Shown piece by piece: positions 45,530 through 57,112 of a DNA stretch of 64,000 nucleotides. The notes beneath the pieces were generated by a model. That model was given only the letters and a program-made list of their open reading frames with translations, searched no databases and was not told where the DNA came from. The stretch spans positions 114,455,141-114,519,140 of the forward strand of contig NC_045428.1 in NCBI RefSeq assembly GCF_902635505.1, given 5' to 3'. The position numbers and the translations under genes were made by a program. Positions within the stretch are counted from its first letter, which is position 1, and each line of letters begins with the position of its first letter. Origin of the DNA: Sarcophilus harrisii (lineage: Eukaryota > Chordata > Mammalia > Dasyuromorphia > Dasyuridae).

Positions 45530-46688
45530 CGGGAGGATTCTGGGAAGATGATAGAATAGATTGAAAATTTCAAGCTCTCCAGATTTCCCTCACAAACAGA
45601 AGAAATCAGCATCCTAGGACAAATATAGACTGGTGAAAAATCAAGAACACTGGGGCAGAACAGGAGTCAGCCCGTACAACCCAACAAGACCCAACTAAAG
45701 ACCCCTGGTCCAGGGATTAACCTGTGTAAGATACCAATACCTCCAGGCTAGCTTTGCAGAAACAGCAAGTGGGGACTCCTGGGTAGTCCCTGGGTTTGGC
45801 TGGAGTCTCTGGAGAAACCACAGAAACTTTCACCTCCCAGACAGAGGGCAGAGTCAAGCGTCTGAGTCCAGGAAGACAGAGAGAGCCTCAGCTGATTAGG
45901 AACACAAGGCCCAGCTGTGCAGCAGAGGTGTGGCCCTGGGCGAAAAGGAACCAGCACCAGGTGAGTACAGAAGTCGTGTGGGGCAGAGATGCTGCGGGCT
46001 GTAGGCACTTGCAGAAGGGGGAAACTTTTCGTTAGGCGTTCAAAGTCAGAGGGCCTCCTATATTAGTGCTTACACTAATACTTATTTTGTTTTAAAATGA
46101 ACGAGCAAAGAAAAAAGAACCCAACCATAGAAACTGACTATGGGAACAGGAAAAAGCAGGGCTCATCTTCAGAGGAAGATACTGAAGTTAAAAAAGTTTT
46201 TACCACAAAGAGTGAATTAATGTGAAATGACTCCCTGCCCAGAATTATAGAAGAACTCAAAAAAGAATTTTAAAATCAAATGAGAGATATTGAGGATAAA
46301 CTTTAAAAAAAACACACATTCAAAAATGACTTTTCATTTCATTCATTCATTCAAAAAGCTTTTTTTCTTTCATAAGTTAGCCAACTAGAAAGAGAGATAC
46401 AAAATAACTTTGAAAATTAGAATTGGGCAATTGGAAGCCAGTGAAGCTATAAGGGACCAAGAAATAACAAAATAGAATATAAAGAATGAAAAAATAGAAC
46501 AGAATGTGAAACATCTTTTAAGAAAAACAACAGAATTGGAGATCAAGAAGAGAAAATATAAGAATAATTAGGCTACCTGAAAGCTATGACCAAAAAAAGA
46601 ACCTTGACACAATAATGCAAGAAATAATCCAAGAAAATTGTTGTGGAGTGATATATAAGGAGTGATAAATAAGGGAAAAGTAGAAATA

Positions 46689-46755
<67 letters not shown>

Positions 46756-48052
46756 AAAAAAAATAGCAAATAATAAATAAAATAGAAAAAATCCAACAAT
46801 CACCACCTCAAAGAGATCCTTTGTGGAAAACACATAGGAATATTACTGCCAAATTTTGAATCCTCCAGATCAAAGGAAAAACATTTGCAAGAAATAAGAA
46901 AAAAACAATTCAAATCCACAGGAGCTACAATTAGAATTATATGGGACTTATCAGTAGTCACAATAAAAGACCATAGGTCCTGAAATCATACTGACAATCA
47001 AAAGAACTGAGTCTGTGGTATTAAAAAAGTCATATCTAGCAAAATAATCCATAATATTGAAGAAGGGAAAAATAGACATTCAAAAAACTTGCAGGACTTT
47101 TTAATCAACCAACCCCAAATGCAATAGAAAATTTAACACATAAGAGCCTATATCAAAGATCAATTCAAGGAACTTAATCTTGACAAATTGTTTATGTTTT
47201 TTACATGTAAATGTATATCATATGCTTAACAATGACATATGCAATAGTATCACTCAAGAAAGATTGGGGCAGAGTTAAGGTAAAAATAGAAATTGTGTTA
47301 TACACACAAGACAAATGTGGTACAGAAGAAGAATAGACATAGAGGCATTGAGGCAAGGGTGGTGGTTCCTACTCACAACAGGAAAATCTCACATCAGGAA
47401 TGGGTTCAGTAGGCAACACTACATATATACCATGAAGAGTATAGTATCCAAAATCTATAAAGAAATAAGAGGAGAGGGATGGTGAGGGCAAAGGTGGGGG
47501 GAGAAACAAGGGGGAATCCAAGGGTGAGCGGAGGTTAAGTAATAAGAAGCAGAATTAAAGCAAAGAGTTAACAAGGATAGGAAAGGAGTGTGTGTACATA
47601 TTTACATGTGTATACATAAATATATCCTTGTTTAACTATAGCCTTCTTGGAGGAGATGGGGAGATGAAAAGACAGGGAAAAATAAAGTTTAAAAAAGTAT
47701 TCAGCAGAGAACAAAAGAACAATCTACAAGGAAGTAAGGAAAAATGGATATTTATGAATATAATTTATTCTACTATTCTATATTCTTTCTTGAAATGGCA
47801 ATTCCTTGTTTTCATTGTCAAAATTTCATTGTCAAATTCATTGTTCATTGTCAAAATTCATATTTTGAATTCTTCCTGATGTTCTGCTGGGCACATGACA
47901 ATGTTCTCTTTTCTCTTTTAATTTTCTTTTGTTTTGTTTTCCTTTTATTAAAAAAAAAAATCAAGAAAAAAAGGGAAAAAACAAAAAAATAAAGATTAAT
48001 AAAAGAAAATTGAAGAAAGAATTGAAAAAATATTAAGAAATTTTTAAAAGAC
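45530..48052 (+). mobile_element. HAL1-like element (5' UTR + ORF1, no ORF2)
   Basis: About 2.5 kb: 'cgggaggattctgggaagatgatagaatag' start, G+C-richer leader to about 46090, ORF1 start near 46098 ('atgaacgagcaaagaaaaaag') and coiled-coil-type region. The ORF1 C-terminal region lies near 46890-46990 ('caattcaaatccacaggagctacaattagaatt'). A purine-rich region and an A-rich 3' tail (47950-48050) follow. No endonuclease or RT sequence. Flanked by AGTGAGCAG at 45521-45529 and 48053-48061, which restores the host L1 sequence when removed. ORF1 is degenerate. Confidence 0.75.
46690..46752. repeat. (TG)n(TA)n microsatellite
   Basis: About 9 TG units followed by about 22 TA units, inside the ORF1 region of the HAL1-like element. 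Confidence 0.95.
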
Positions 48053-48552
48053 AGTGAGCAGGCTGATTTCAGAAAAACCTGGGACAACTTAATGAACTGA
48101 TGATGCAGAGTGGAGTGAGCAGAACCAGAACATTGTAGACAGTAACTGCAAGCAAGATTGTGTGATGATCAGCTAAGATAGACTTAGCTCTTCTAAACAA
48201 TGCAGTGATCTAAGACAATTCCAAGGGATTCTTGATGGAAAATGCTAACCACACTGAGAGAAAGAACTATGGAGTCTGAATGCAACTTGAAGCATACTAT
48301 TTTCATTTTTTTTTTTTTCTTTCTCATGGTATTTCCCTTTTGTTCTGAGTTTTCTTTCACAACATAACTAATCTGGGAAAAATGCTTAACATGATAGTAC
48401 ATGTATAATCCGTATCAAACTGTTTGCTGTCTTGTGGAGTGGGGAGGGAAGGGAGAGAGGGAGAAAAATTTGAAGCTCAAAATCTTACAAAGATGAATGT
48501 TGAAAACTATTTTTACATTTAATTGGGGGGAAGGAAGTAAAATCTTATTAAG

Positions 48553-49021
48553 AAAAAAGAAAGTAATGACAAGCAAGATGATTTCAAAAAAAACTTGGAA
48601 AGACTTATATGAATTGATGCATAGTGAACAGAACCAGAACATTGTGCACATTAACAGCCATATTATTCCATGAAGAATTATGAATGATCTAGCTATTCTC
48701 AGCAATACCATGATCCAAGACAATCCCAAAGGACTAATGATGAAGCATACCATCTGTCTCCAGAGAAAGAACTGATATTGATTGAATACAGACATACGCA
48801 TGCTATATTTTACTTTCTTTCATTTTTTTTTCTTTTGAGTCTCCTTGTACAAAATGACTAATAAGGAAATGTTTTGCATAATTGCAGATATATAATCTGT
48901 ATCTGATTGCTTACTCTAGGGAGGAGGGAAAGCAAGGGGGAAGGATAGAATCTGGAACTCAAATTTTAAATAAACTATTTTTTTAATGGGGGGAGTAGTG
49001 GGCAGTTAAAAAAAAAAAAAA
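48553..49021 (+). mobile_element. 5'-truncated L1 3' end (type i relative)
   Basis: 'gacaagcaagatgatttcaaaaaaaacttggaaagacttatatgaattgatgc' to 'ggaactcaaattttaaataaac', then a G-rich bit and an A13 tail. It follows directly on the end of the previous L1. Confidence 0.8.
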
Positions 49022-49029
49022 GGAAGGGG

Positions 49030-49565
49030 CAATTGCAGAGAGGCAAAATGGTTTCATCAGAAACAGACTCTATTTGACTTTGACCTTGTCAAACCACATC
49101 TGGAGTATTGTGATCAGGTGTAGACACCAGGGTTGAGAGGAACATCAATAAGTTGTAGAGTATCCAGAAGAGGGTAACCAAGATGTTAAAAGGCTTTGCT
49201 GAATCCTCAGTCTGGTAGAAGAAAGTGGAAATGTTTTAGCCTGGAGAAGACTGAAAGAAATCATTTGTATAGTTTTCAAACATCCAAATAGCTGTCTTGT
49301 GGAAAGGAAATTGGACTTGATCTGTTTGGCCCCTGGGAGCAACAAGTGAAAGGGCAATTTTAGGGGTAGTTTTTTTTTGTTTTATTTTAAGAGAGGAGAT
49401 AGGCTTGGTGCTTTCCAACCAATAGTATTCTCCAAAAGTAGACCTTTGATTAGAGATCTTCAAGCAAAGGTTATATGACCATTCTGGATGTACCTCACAA
49501 TTCTTTTGGGTGCAGTTCAGGCTAGACACCCGCAGAGGTCCAATTCTGAATTTCTGTGTGATTTG
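49030..49565 (+). repeat. CR1/L3-like LINE 3' portion
   Basis: 'tttgaccttgtcaaaccacatctggagtattgtgatcaggtg', 'gagtatccagaagagggtaaccaagatg', 'tagcctggagaagactgaaag', 'acttgatctgtttggcccctggg' and 'cccgcagaggtccaattctgaatttctgtg' give nearly the whole CR1/L3 3' order. Confidence 0.75.
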
Positions 49566-50910
49566 GAGTGATGGGGAATACAGAGAGATTCTCTTCCTAG
49601 TTATTAGCCCAAATCTGTTGAGCAAGGGTTACCTTTTTTTGGAGTGGGGAGGCTCATGAGTAGTGAGAAAGACTGACACAATGGACAGGCTTTGTATATT
49701 CCCCAAGAAAACCTTAACTCTTTGATGACCATACCAAGCTGCAAAGTTTCTCTGGTAACAAGCCATACAGATTGAAGGGCACATCTATGGGAGCAAACCA
49801 TTCACTCCCTTAACTTTTAATATGCAAAGTAGTTTGAACCCTTTTGAGATAGGCATCGAGTAAGCTATTAGGTCTATTTTACCTTGGGCACTGATTAAAA
49901 GAGGTTATTCATAGATGCTCCAGGATAAACACATTCTGATTTCAACTAACTTCTTTGTCTTCCTGCCTTTGCTCATTTAAAAATGTCGGTGAAAATTTCT
50001 TACAAATCCCGCATAACTAAACTACCATAAGATCAGCAGAATAAGACTAGAGGAATGCTGAGAACTTCAAAATCGTGTTGAAGGAAACCTTTTTAAGATA
50101 GTGATTTGATTGTGTACAAATCTTCTGTAGTTCAGAGTCTGTTTGGGGAAATAAAGTGGGTATAGGTTGAGACTGAACCCTGTGGGAAAATAGACCAATC
50201 AAGTAAACAGTAAATTAGCCCAGAGCTATGCCTGTTTACCTAGACAATGTGTGTTAGTTCTGTTTGAAGATACTTCAAAAATAACAATTGTAAAAGAGAA
50301 TACTGCTTTGTTAGAAGGACCTGCATATACTTTGTTTGACCATGAATAATTGAGCTTTGTAATGTTAATGCTCCTTTTAAAGAATATCAGCTCAGCAAAT
50401 GCAACTTAATTACAGGTAAGCAGTTTGGAGGGAACTTGTGACAGCATTTTATTGAGGGTCTTTTCAGTTTTCCCTTCAAGTCTAATTATAGCTGAAAGAT
50501 CATTTTAGGCTACCTGGGATAACAGCTGTAATTTGGAGAGTTTTCATTAATGTTCACATAGGTCAAAATGGTCATCTTAGTAAAAGAAATTATTAGATTA
50601 ATTTGGACATTTTAAAACCAAATCTACCTAATAAGTATAATCATGACTAAAAGTTAATTTCGAACCTGTTTTTCATAACTTCTTATCCTGGTAACTAGGA
50701 GAATCTCATTTCTAAACTAAATCTAAACCTTAGATGTTGAATTTGTCAGTAATCTATAAGGGAAAAAAAAAATGAAAAGCTGTAAAAAAAAAAAAAATGC
50801 TCTTGTTGGAATTTTCCTACCTTTGTAAGGAAAAAAAAATATGACTATAGATTGCTTCTTACCATGTCACTGAAGTCACTAAAGAAAGGAAGATTATTAA
50901 AATGAAAGGA
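49566..50910. other. Repeat-poor DNA, candidate conserved non-coding block
   Basis: About 1.3 kb with no SINE or LINE. 49940-50640 has balanced composition and many homeodomain-type TAAT and GATA/ACAAT-like words. No ORF or splice pattern suggests an exon. Conservation cannot be tested here. Confidence 0.35.
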
Positions 50911-50914
50911 GAGA

Positions 50915-51130
50915 TTCAGGTTTGATTGGAAAGCACCTAGATGGTATGGATTTGGAAGAGTCAAATATAACTTCAAATAGGTCTGACTGATCTATATCAG
51001 TGACTCTGGGGAAATCATTTGACCTCACCATGCCTCAGTTTCTTTAATTCTAAAATGAGACAATGATAGCACTTACTTCCCAGGGTTGTTGTAAGGTTAT
51101 TATTTTTTAAAGCATTTTGTAAACTTTAAA
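50915..51130 (+). repeat. MIR SINE
   Basis: 'gggaaatcatttgacctcaccatgcctcagtttctttaattctaaaatgagac' and 'acttcccagggttgttgtaaggttatta' form a MIR. Confidence 0.8.
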
Positions 51131-51334
51131 GATGAAAATTTGGAATAATGAAAACTCTGGGATATACTATTGACAAACTCCTTAAAAATTAGGCATTCTC
51201 TGGTAAAATGAGGTAAAACTAGATGAAGCTCAAGTTCTTTTTCAGCCCCATGATTTTTCTAAATCAACTGAGGTGAGAACTACATGGATTTAGAATATTA
51301 TATCATCAGATTAGGGTGTTTGGATGGCTAATTT

Positions 51335-51475
51335 TACTGAACTTTTTTCCTTCTCTTTCTTTTATTCTTTGCTACAAGAGGTGGCTATCTGGCAGAGGGA
51401 AAAGGGGAAGGAATATATTTGGAAAAGCACATGATGCAAAACCAAAGATCAATAAAGATTAAAAAGTAGTGTAAC
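51335..51475 (+). mobile_element. L1 3' end of a further subfamily
   Basis: 'gaatatatttggaaaagcacatgatgcaaaaccaaagatcaataaagatt' resembles a marsupial L1 terminus unlike types i-iv. Short. Confidence 0.5.
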
Positions 51476-51479
51476 TATT

Positions 51480-52045
51480 ATTATTTGCTTAAATTGGGAT
51501 TTTCAGTAGAAAGGGTCTTAATGATGGTGTCCCAAATGACTATTATCACACTGTGGAGTCACAATTGCCTAGTAACTACCAACCTGTGTGGCAAAGTCTG
51601 TGTCTGCTAGAGAATTCAAAGGACAATAAGAAACTGTCAGGAAGAATATTAATCATTATTATTTGGCATTAAACCACATAACTTAAAAGCAGTGAATAAA
51701 GCCAGGCACACCTGTATAAAGGGGGAAAAAAATGATATCTACAGGGTTTCTGACCCAACTGAATTAGCACATTCCAAATCCATGAGTGGTTTCTTTCATT
51801 ATGGTAGTAATTAGCTTTGTAGCATTGCTTTCATTCCAGCCAGCAGGGATGGAGAACAATAAGGGTGTTTACCAGAAACAGGAGAGAGCTTACCTTTCTT
51901 TGTCACCTTGGCAAATTCTCTCCAGGCTAATCTAAATACACTGCCGGGTGCCATCCAGTACAATAGAGTGGGACTGGAGTGTCCCTGGCCACAGTCTCAA
52001 TCACCTGATTAATTCACTTGTCACTGAAAACTACAGGGAGAGAAA
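51480..52045. other. Repeat-poor DNA
   Basis: No repeat or gene recognised. Composition is less A+T-rich than the L1 blocks and looks single copy. Confidence 0.35.
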
Positions 52046-52049
52046 GAAG

Positions 52050-52682
52050 TAGACACACACACACACACAGAGACAGAGAAAGACACACACACACACAAAG
52101 AGGGACAGAAAGAGAGACAGGGAGACCCACACAAAGTGAGAGAGTCTTCAGTATCTGTGTCTGTCTCTGTATGTGTATATACATACATTATATATATAGA
52201 TATAGATATAGATATATTTATATATATTATGTATACTTATGTATATAGGTAACATAAAAAACAGCTATTACAAAGTTAAGGTGACAACTTTTTGTGGAAA
52301 TTGGTTTCAAAAGAGGGAAAAAAAGATAAGAAAATTGAATGGTTTCATACACACATATATGAATCTCTCTCCATATGTGAATCCTCTTCTTCTTCCCTGT
52401 CTCCCCTCCCTCTCTGTCTGTCTCTACATCTCTGATCTCTGTGTGTCTCTTTCTTTCTCTGTTTCTATCTCTATAAGTGTTTGTGTGTCTATATATATGT
52501 ATGTATATACATATACACAAATACATAGATATAGATATCCCATTAAAAAAAACACAGCTATTACAAACCTAAGAAGGTGACACCTTTCTGTGGAAATTGG
52601 TTTCAAAAGAGAAAAACAAAGATTCATAAGAAAATTGAATGATTTCATATATAGATAGATAGATACTATATATAGACATACT

Positions 52683-52724
<42 letters not shown>

Positions 52725-52725
52725 A
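52050..52725. repeat. Microsatellite cluster with a 293-bp tandem duplication
   Basis: CA/GA runs (52053-52135), TA/GATA runs (52180-52240), CT/GT runs (52365-52500), GATA (52655-52675) and (TG)n (52688-52722). A 100-nt non-simple segment starting CAGCTATTACAAA occurs at 52262-52360 and again at 52555-52657 with about 85-90% identity, giving a period of 293. Confidence 0.85.
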
Positions 52726-52729
52726 TCAA

Positions 52730-54320
52730 CTTAATCTTTTTTAAGACAGCAGTCAAAATTCTGAAAATTCTTTGACTTATACTTGCTCTTCCAATTAATG
52801 GAATAGAAAGCTAGCTATTTTCAGTGGCACTTTTTTCAGTAATAGGAAAAAGTAAATTATTAAATGGACGAGTTATTTAAGTTTGAAAATAAACTGCATC
52901 TCACGCTGGGAAATTGGGTTACAGGCAGTTTTGCAATACAGCATGAACATGTCATTAGTTTTAATTTTCCACAACAAAGATTTTCGGGTAATTTGCTTTT
53001 AGTAGAATAGAGTACTTTTCCTTCCATCACTGGGTTATCACTCAACATCCTTCACTGTCACCATTAATGCTTTTAAAAAGAAACTAGTAAAAAAAAAAAA
53101 AAAAAAAAAGTTCTTGATTTCCCCAGATGTTTAAGCCTTACAGCAAAATTACTGCATTCCAGGAAGAACTTGAAACAGTATAGGGGTAAAACAGATATGT
53201 CTTTTGAACATCATATAATGTCATATATGATATTGTGACTTATAGGACCATTTGAGATGCTTTAGAGTTTTAGGGTGCTAGATGGAGACAGTATATTTCT
53301 ATACTGTAAAATTCAGACTCCTTTAGAGGAACAATCATCAGTTACACATTAACTAGGAAAGGTCATTTCTTGTGGCAAATGCAAGGTCTATTGATCAGTC
53401 ACATTTGCTCATAAAACAGCTTCCCTGTAACTTCCTTAGGTAGGGGAGACAAGCCATTCTTTGGGAGCTCCATGATATTTAGAAAACAGCAGGTTCTTTC
53501 TGCACATTTGAATGCCATCAAATGTTTATCATTAATTTTCACATCTAATTCACTGCTGGGGGGAGGGGCAGGTTTAGTTGATCTCTCCCTGAAGGTAAAT
53601 TAGTTTGTTAAATCACTCTACTGGAAGTTCTAAAAATGATTAATCATCTCATGCAATTAAAGGATAAATGAAAACCAGGGAAAATGAAGGCCTTATTTTT
53701 CATTTCTCTTTCAAAGCAGCCCTCAACCTGGTTTCCCATCATCACAAGCAGCAGTTTATTTTCAAACTTAAATAACTTGTCTGTGTAACCTTATCATCCT
53801 GGTACTTCCCACAAATTTCATATATTATGCAATGAAACCCATAAATATAGGTAGAAGTTGACTTGAGTGACTGAAATGGAGGTAACCACATGTTTGTAGT
53901 TAAGGCTTTTATCGACATTTCTGTCATAAACCTCTCCCTTTTCTTTGAGAGATTTACCAAGCTGTCATAAAAAAGGAGTTATTGGTTAGATCTTTGCAAA
54001 CATGGTTCACAGGAAGTGACTTTGTTTCTTAAACAGAATGGGTTTTAAGGAATCTCCTAGCCCTGGAACATACAGTATGTGTTTTAAAGGGCAAGGTCGT
54101 CCAAAAGAATTTTTATGTAAAAGCTTAAACCTGCCTTGAGATTTCTGGGATATGCACTATTTTCCAAAAAAAATTCCCTGACAATGAAATTCCCTTTTTT
54201 GTGTATTCTTGAAAAGGTAATTCAAGATATTCCCACTAATACTACATTATTAATAGGCATATCTATAGAAATGTTCAAGGTAAGCAAAATAGTTTATTTT
54301 GAGATGTAAAACATAGTATC
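52730..54320. other. Repeat-poor DNA, candidate conserved non-coding block
   Basis: About 1.6 kb without SINEs or LINEs apart from an A-run (53090-53109). 53380-54060 in particular looks single copy and non-coding. Confidence 0.35.
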
Positions 54321-54324
54321 TTAG

Positions 54325-54480
54325 CATCCTAGATTTAGAACCTTAAGGGTCATAGAGGCCAAATTCCCCATATATATCTATATCTATATACACACATATT
54401 ACAGATGGAGAAATTGAGGCTTAAAGAGCTTCAATGACTAGCAATTAGTAGAATAAGAATTTGAGGTCCCCATCCCCATT
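54325..54480 (-). repeat. Old SINE/LINE remnant with internal (TA) run
   Basis: 'agatttagaaccttaagggtcatagaggcc' and 'attacagatggagaaattgaggcttaaagagcttc' parallel the copy at 25925 and antisense MIR. Confidence 0.55.
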
Positions 54481-54724
54481 CCAAATTCAGAAATCTTCAT
54501 GAAAAAAAAAAGTAGGCATTCAATTTAAATGCAACTAAAATACATAGCATTTCCACAACTTTAATGATAATGATATAGAGAACATGGTGGGCCATATCAC
54601 ATTGCTCTTTCCAATACACCATTCTGAGACAAGCTATATAGCCTAGGTGAAGAGTCAGAAGTCTTAGGCTATAGATCTCTGCCCTTCTTTTCTCTGAAAG
54701 TGGGCAAAAAAAAAATTTTTTTTT

Positions 54725-54840
54725 TGAAGTTGGAAGATCTAAGTTCAGATTCCAACTCTGCTGATTACTAGCTCTGTGTATGTGCACACGTGTAAGATAA
54801 TTTCTAAGGTTCCATTTCTATCCTATAATTCTGTGTGACC
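54725..54840 (+). repeat. MIR SINE fragment
   Basis: 'gttggaagatctaagttcagattccaactctgctgattactagctctgtg', followed by 'aaggttccatttctatcctataattctgtg'. Confidence 0.6.
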
Positions 54841-55430
54841 ACTAGCCTTAAATATGAAAGACAGAAAAAATCTAGTTAGGCAGAAGTTGCTAAGCACAGT
54901 TGCTTGGTGCAGAGCTAAAAACAATGAGATTAAAGGTCAAAAAACAAAAAGCTACTTTGTCCACAGCTGATGGCACTGATACTGCTACTCTATTTTCTTG
55001 ACTTACTGATGGTAGTCTCTCCTGTCTTGTGTTTTGAGGAATGAAATTAGGCATCTGAAAGTTTTGTTTTTACCCAGTATTAGAGGAACTCCTTTAGTCA
55101 TAAACTGTATCCTTAAGAAAAAATGGAAAACTGCTTTACAAATATTTGTAAGAATGACTACAAAAAACTCACAGAATTAATTTTTCATTGTGATTTTTGA
55201 AATTATCTTTCAAGTCACTATTGTATATGTCTGATATAGTCTGCCCTTGACCCCTTTGTACTACAGCCTGGAATGAAGAAGTACAGTTATCCTATTTTTT
55301 GAATAAGGGTAGGAGTCAATTGTTACCTTACTATAACTTAAAGTAAATTACAAGATGCTGTTAAACTCTGATAATTTAACCAAGTATGGACATTTATTCA
55401 CCATATGCTTTAGACTTGGATGAGGGGATG
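54841..55430. other. Unassigned DNA
   Basis: About 590 nt with no recognisable feature. Confidence 0.3.
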
Positions 55431-55435
55431 TCAGT

Positions 55436-55985
55436 TGGTGAGTCAATCTATAAACATTTATTAAGCACTTTCTGTGTGCTAGGACCTGTGTAAACACTAA
55501 GGATACAAAGAAAAGAAAAAAAAAAACAAAACAAACAAACCAAAGTCCCTACCTTTAAGGACTTCATAGCCTTATAGAGGAGATGAGGTACAAATAATTA
55601 TGTACAGACAAGGTCTAGATGGGATAAATTGGAAATAATGAACAGAAATGTGATAGAATTAAAGGAAAATTGGGACTTGAAGGAAGCCAGGAAAATCTGG
55701 AGATGGAGATGAAACAGGAGAGGATTCTAGGCAAAGTTGGGAGTTGTAATGATGTGTTCCAGGAAGAGCAAAGCCAAACATCACTGGATGCAAGAATGGG
55801 GCTGGAGTGGCAGGTTACAAAGGGCTTTGAACCCCAAACAGAGAATCTTTTATTTAATCTTGCATGTATGTGATAGGGAGCCACTGGAATTTATTAAATG
55901 GGGTGTGTATCTGTGTGTGTATGTGTGTGTAGATGACTTTTACAGCTGAGTAGAGAATATGCTGAAATGGGGAGAGATTTATGGT
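55436..55985 (+). repeat. Ancient interspersed repeat, best copy of its family here
   Basis: 'gagtcaatctataaacatttattaagcactttctgtgtgctagg', 'aagtccctacctttaagg', 'gggacttgaaggaagccaggaaa', 'gtgttccaggaagagcaaag', 'gggctttgaaccccaaacag..tcttttatttaatc' and 'agggagccactggaatttatt'. The order is that of a long MIR/L2-headed repeat common in marsupials. Name not certain. Confidence 0.65.
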
Positions 55986-56073
55986 AGACAAAACAACCAG
56001 CAGGAAATTTTTGATTAATTTAAATTGTCTTAAAAATAATTTTTTAGATCACCTTGAAAATCCTTTAGCTAAG

Positions 56074-56221
56074 GGCAGCTAGGTGGCACAGTGGTTAGAG
56101 CACCAACTCTAGAGTCAGGAGGACCTGAGTCCAAATCTGGCCTCAGACACTTAACATTTCCTACTTCTGTGATTCTGGACAAGTCACTCAATTCCATAGC
56201 CTCCCAAAACAAAACAAAAAG
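56074..56221 (+). mobile_element. tRNA-derived SINE (WSINE type)
   Basis: GGGCAGCTAGGTGGCACAG head, 'gagtcaggaggacctgagtccaaatctggcctcagac' and an A-rich tail 'caaaacaaaacaaaaag'. Among the best preserved SINEs here. Confidence 0.92.
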
Positions 56222-56489
56222 AAAGTGATGGAAGTCATTGGATGAACTAAAATGAAACTGTTAAAGTAACATCAACTAAGCCATAATTATAGCTAATTTT
56301 GTTAGGTTTGTTCTGGAAGCTATTTGCAAACATTAAGAATATATTCTAAATGTAACTCAATGATTTTCAAACCCTTACCACACTTCTGTCTCATGCCTTA
56401 GGGGGAGAAACCCACAAAAGCTAGTTTCTCACGTGAAAGTTCCATAGGCACTTTGGCAGCTTCTCATATTCCTGGACTAACAAGAAGGA

Positions 56490-56695
56490 CTAGGGGCAAT
56501 TATTCACATCTACTTGAAATTACATCATATTTACTTTATATTTATTTACTTGTTTACATTTGGATTCCAATAATTGAATATAAACTCCCTGAGGGCAGAA
56601 ACTGGTCTTTTTTTTTTTTAATCTTAGTATCCCCAGGTCTTTGTTAAGAGCCTAGTACATAGGTACTTAATGTTTATTGAATTATTACATTCTTC
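56490..56695 (+). repeat. L2 LINE 3' end
   Basis: 'ttgaatataaactccctgagggcagaaactgg', 'atcttagtatccccaggtc' and 'gagcctagtacataggtacttaatgtttattgaatt' is the L2 terminus. Confidence 0.8.
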
Positions 56696-56937
56696 AATGT
56701 TTCCTTTAGAAACAGGCATGCTAATTAATAATCATACTGGTAATTAGATTGGGTTTTAAGGTTTGCAAAATGATCTACATAAAATACCTCAAAGCTAGTG
56801 AAGTTATTAATTCATTCTATGCAACTGCAGTTAGTTATACAACAAAAAGTCACTTCAAAGTTCCTAGAAATCCTTCTTTTAACTTTATACACTCAAAATG
56901 GTTGGTAACAGAAAGGACACGTCTTACTATTCATAGC

Positions 56938-57112
56938 AACTATTCATAATAACAAAAAATTGGAAATAATATGCCCAGTAACTGGGAACCAGCTACCTAA
57001 ATTGTGGTACACGAATGTAATGGTATTTATTATTGTGCAATGAGTAACGGTTACATAAAGAACACTGAGAAATATGGAAAAATGTCTATAAAATGACAGG
57101 AGATGGGAGATA
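56938..57112 (+). mobile_element. Old L1 ORF2-end fragment
   Basis: 'caaaaaattggaaataatatgcccag', 'ctacctaaattgtggtacacgaatgtaatgg' and 'aacactgagaaatatggaaaaatg' match an old L1 ORF2 end. Confidence 0.6.

Larger units (their letters stand above)
43090..48545 (+). mobile_element. Old L1: ORF2 RT to 3' UTR, split by two insertions
   Basis: 43095-43400 encodes part of the RT palm: IISIDAEKAFDKIQH and QGCLLSPLLFNIVLES. 43909-45529 carries the catalytic FADD (44007-44018) and the rest of ORF2 with many breaks. 48053-48545 is the 3' UTR ending near 'aaaatcttattaag'. Insertions lie at 43401-43896 and 45530-48052. The 5' half (endonuclease, ORF1) is absent. Confidence 0.82.

Noticed and set aside
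46573-46833. Frames rich in Tyr-Ile repeats (46573-46833, 27506-27847, 52018-52756)
   Set aside because: Translations of TA/TG/CA microsatellites. No biological protein is implied.
48415-49145. Minus-strand frames at 48193-48801 and 49145-49357
   Set aside because: Antisense of L1 3' UTRs and CR1. The apparent hydrophobic residues come from A+T-rich L1 tails.
49236-49625. 129-codon minus-strand frame
   Set aside because: It runs antisense through a CR1/L3 3' portion that is recognisable on the + strand.
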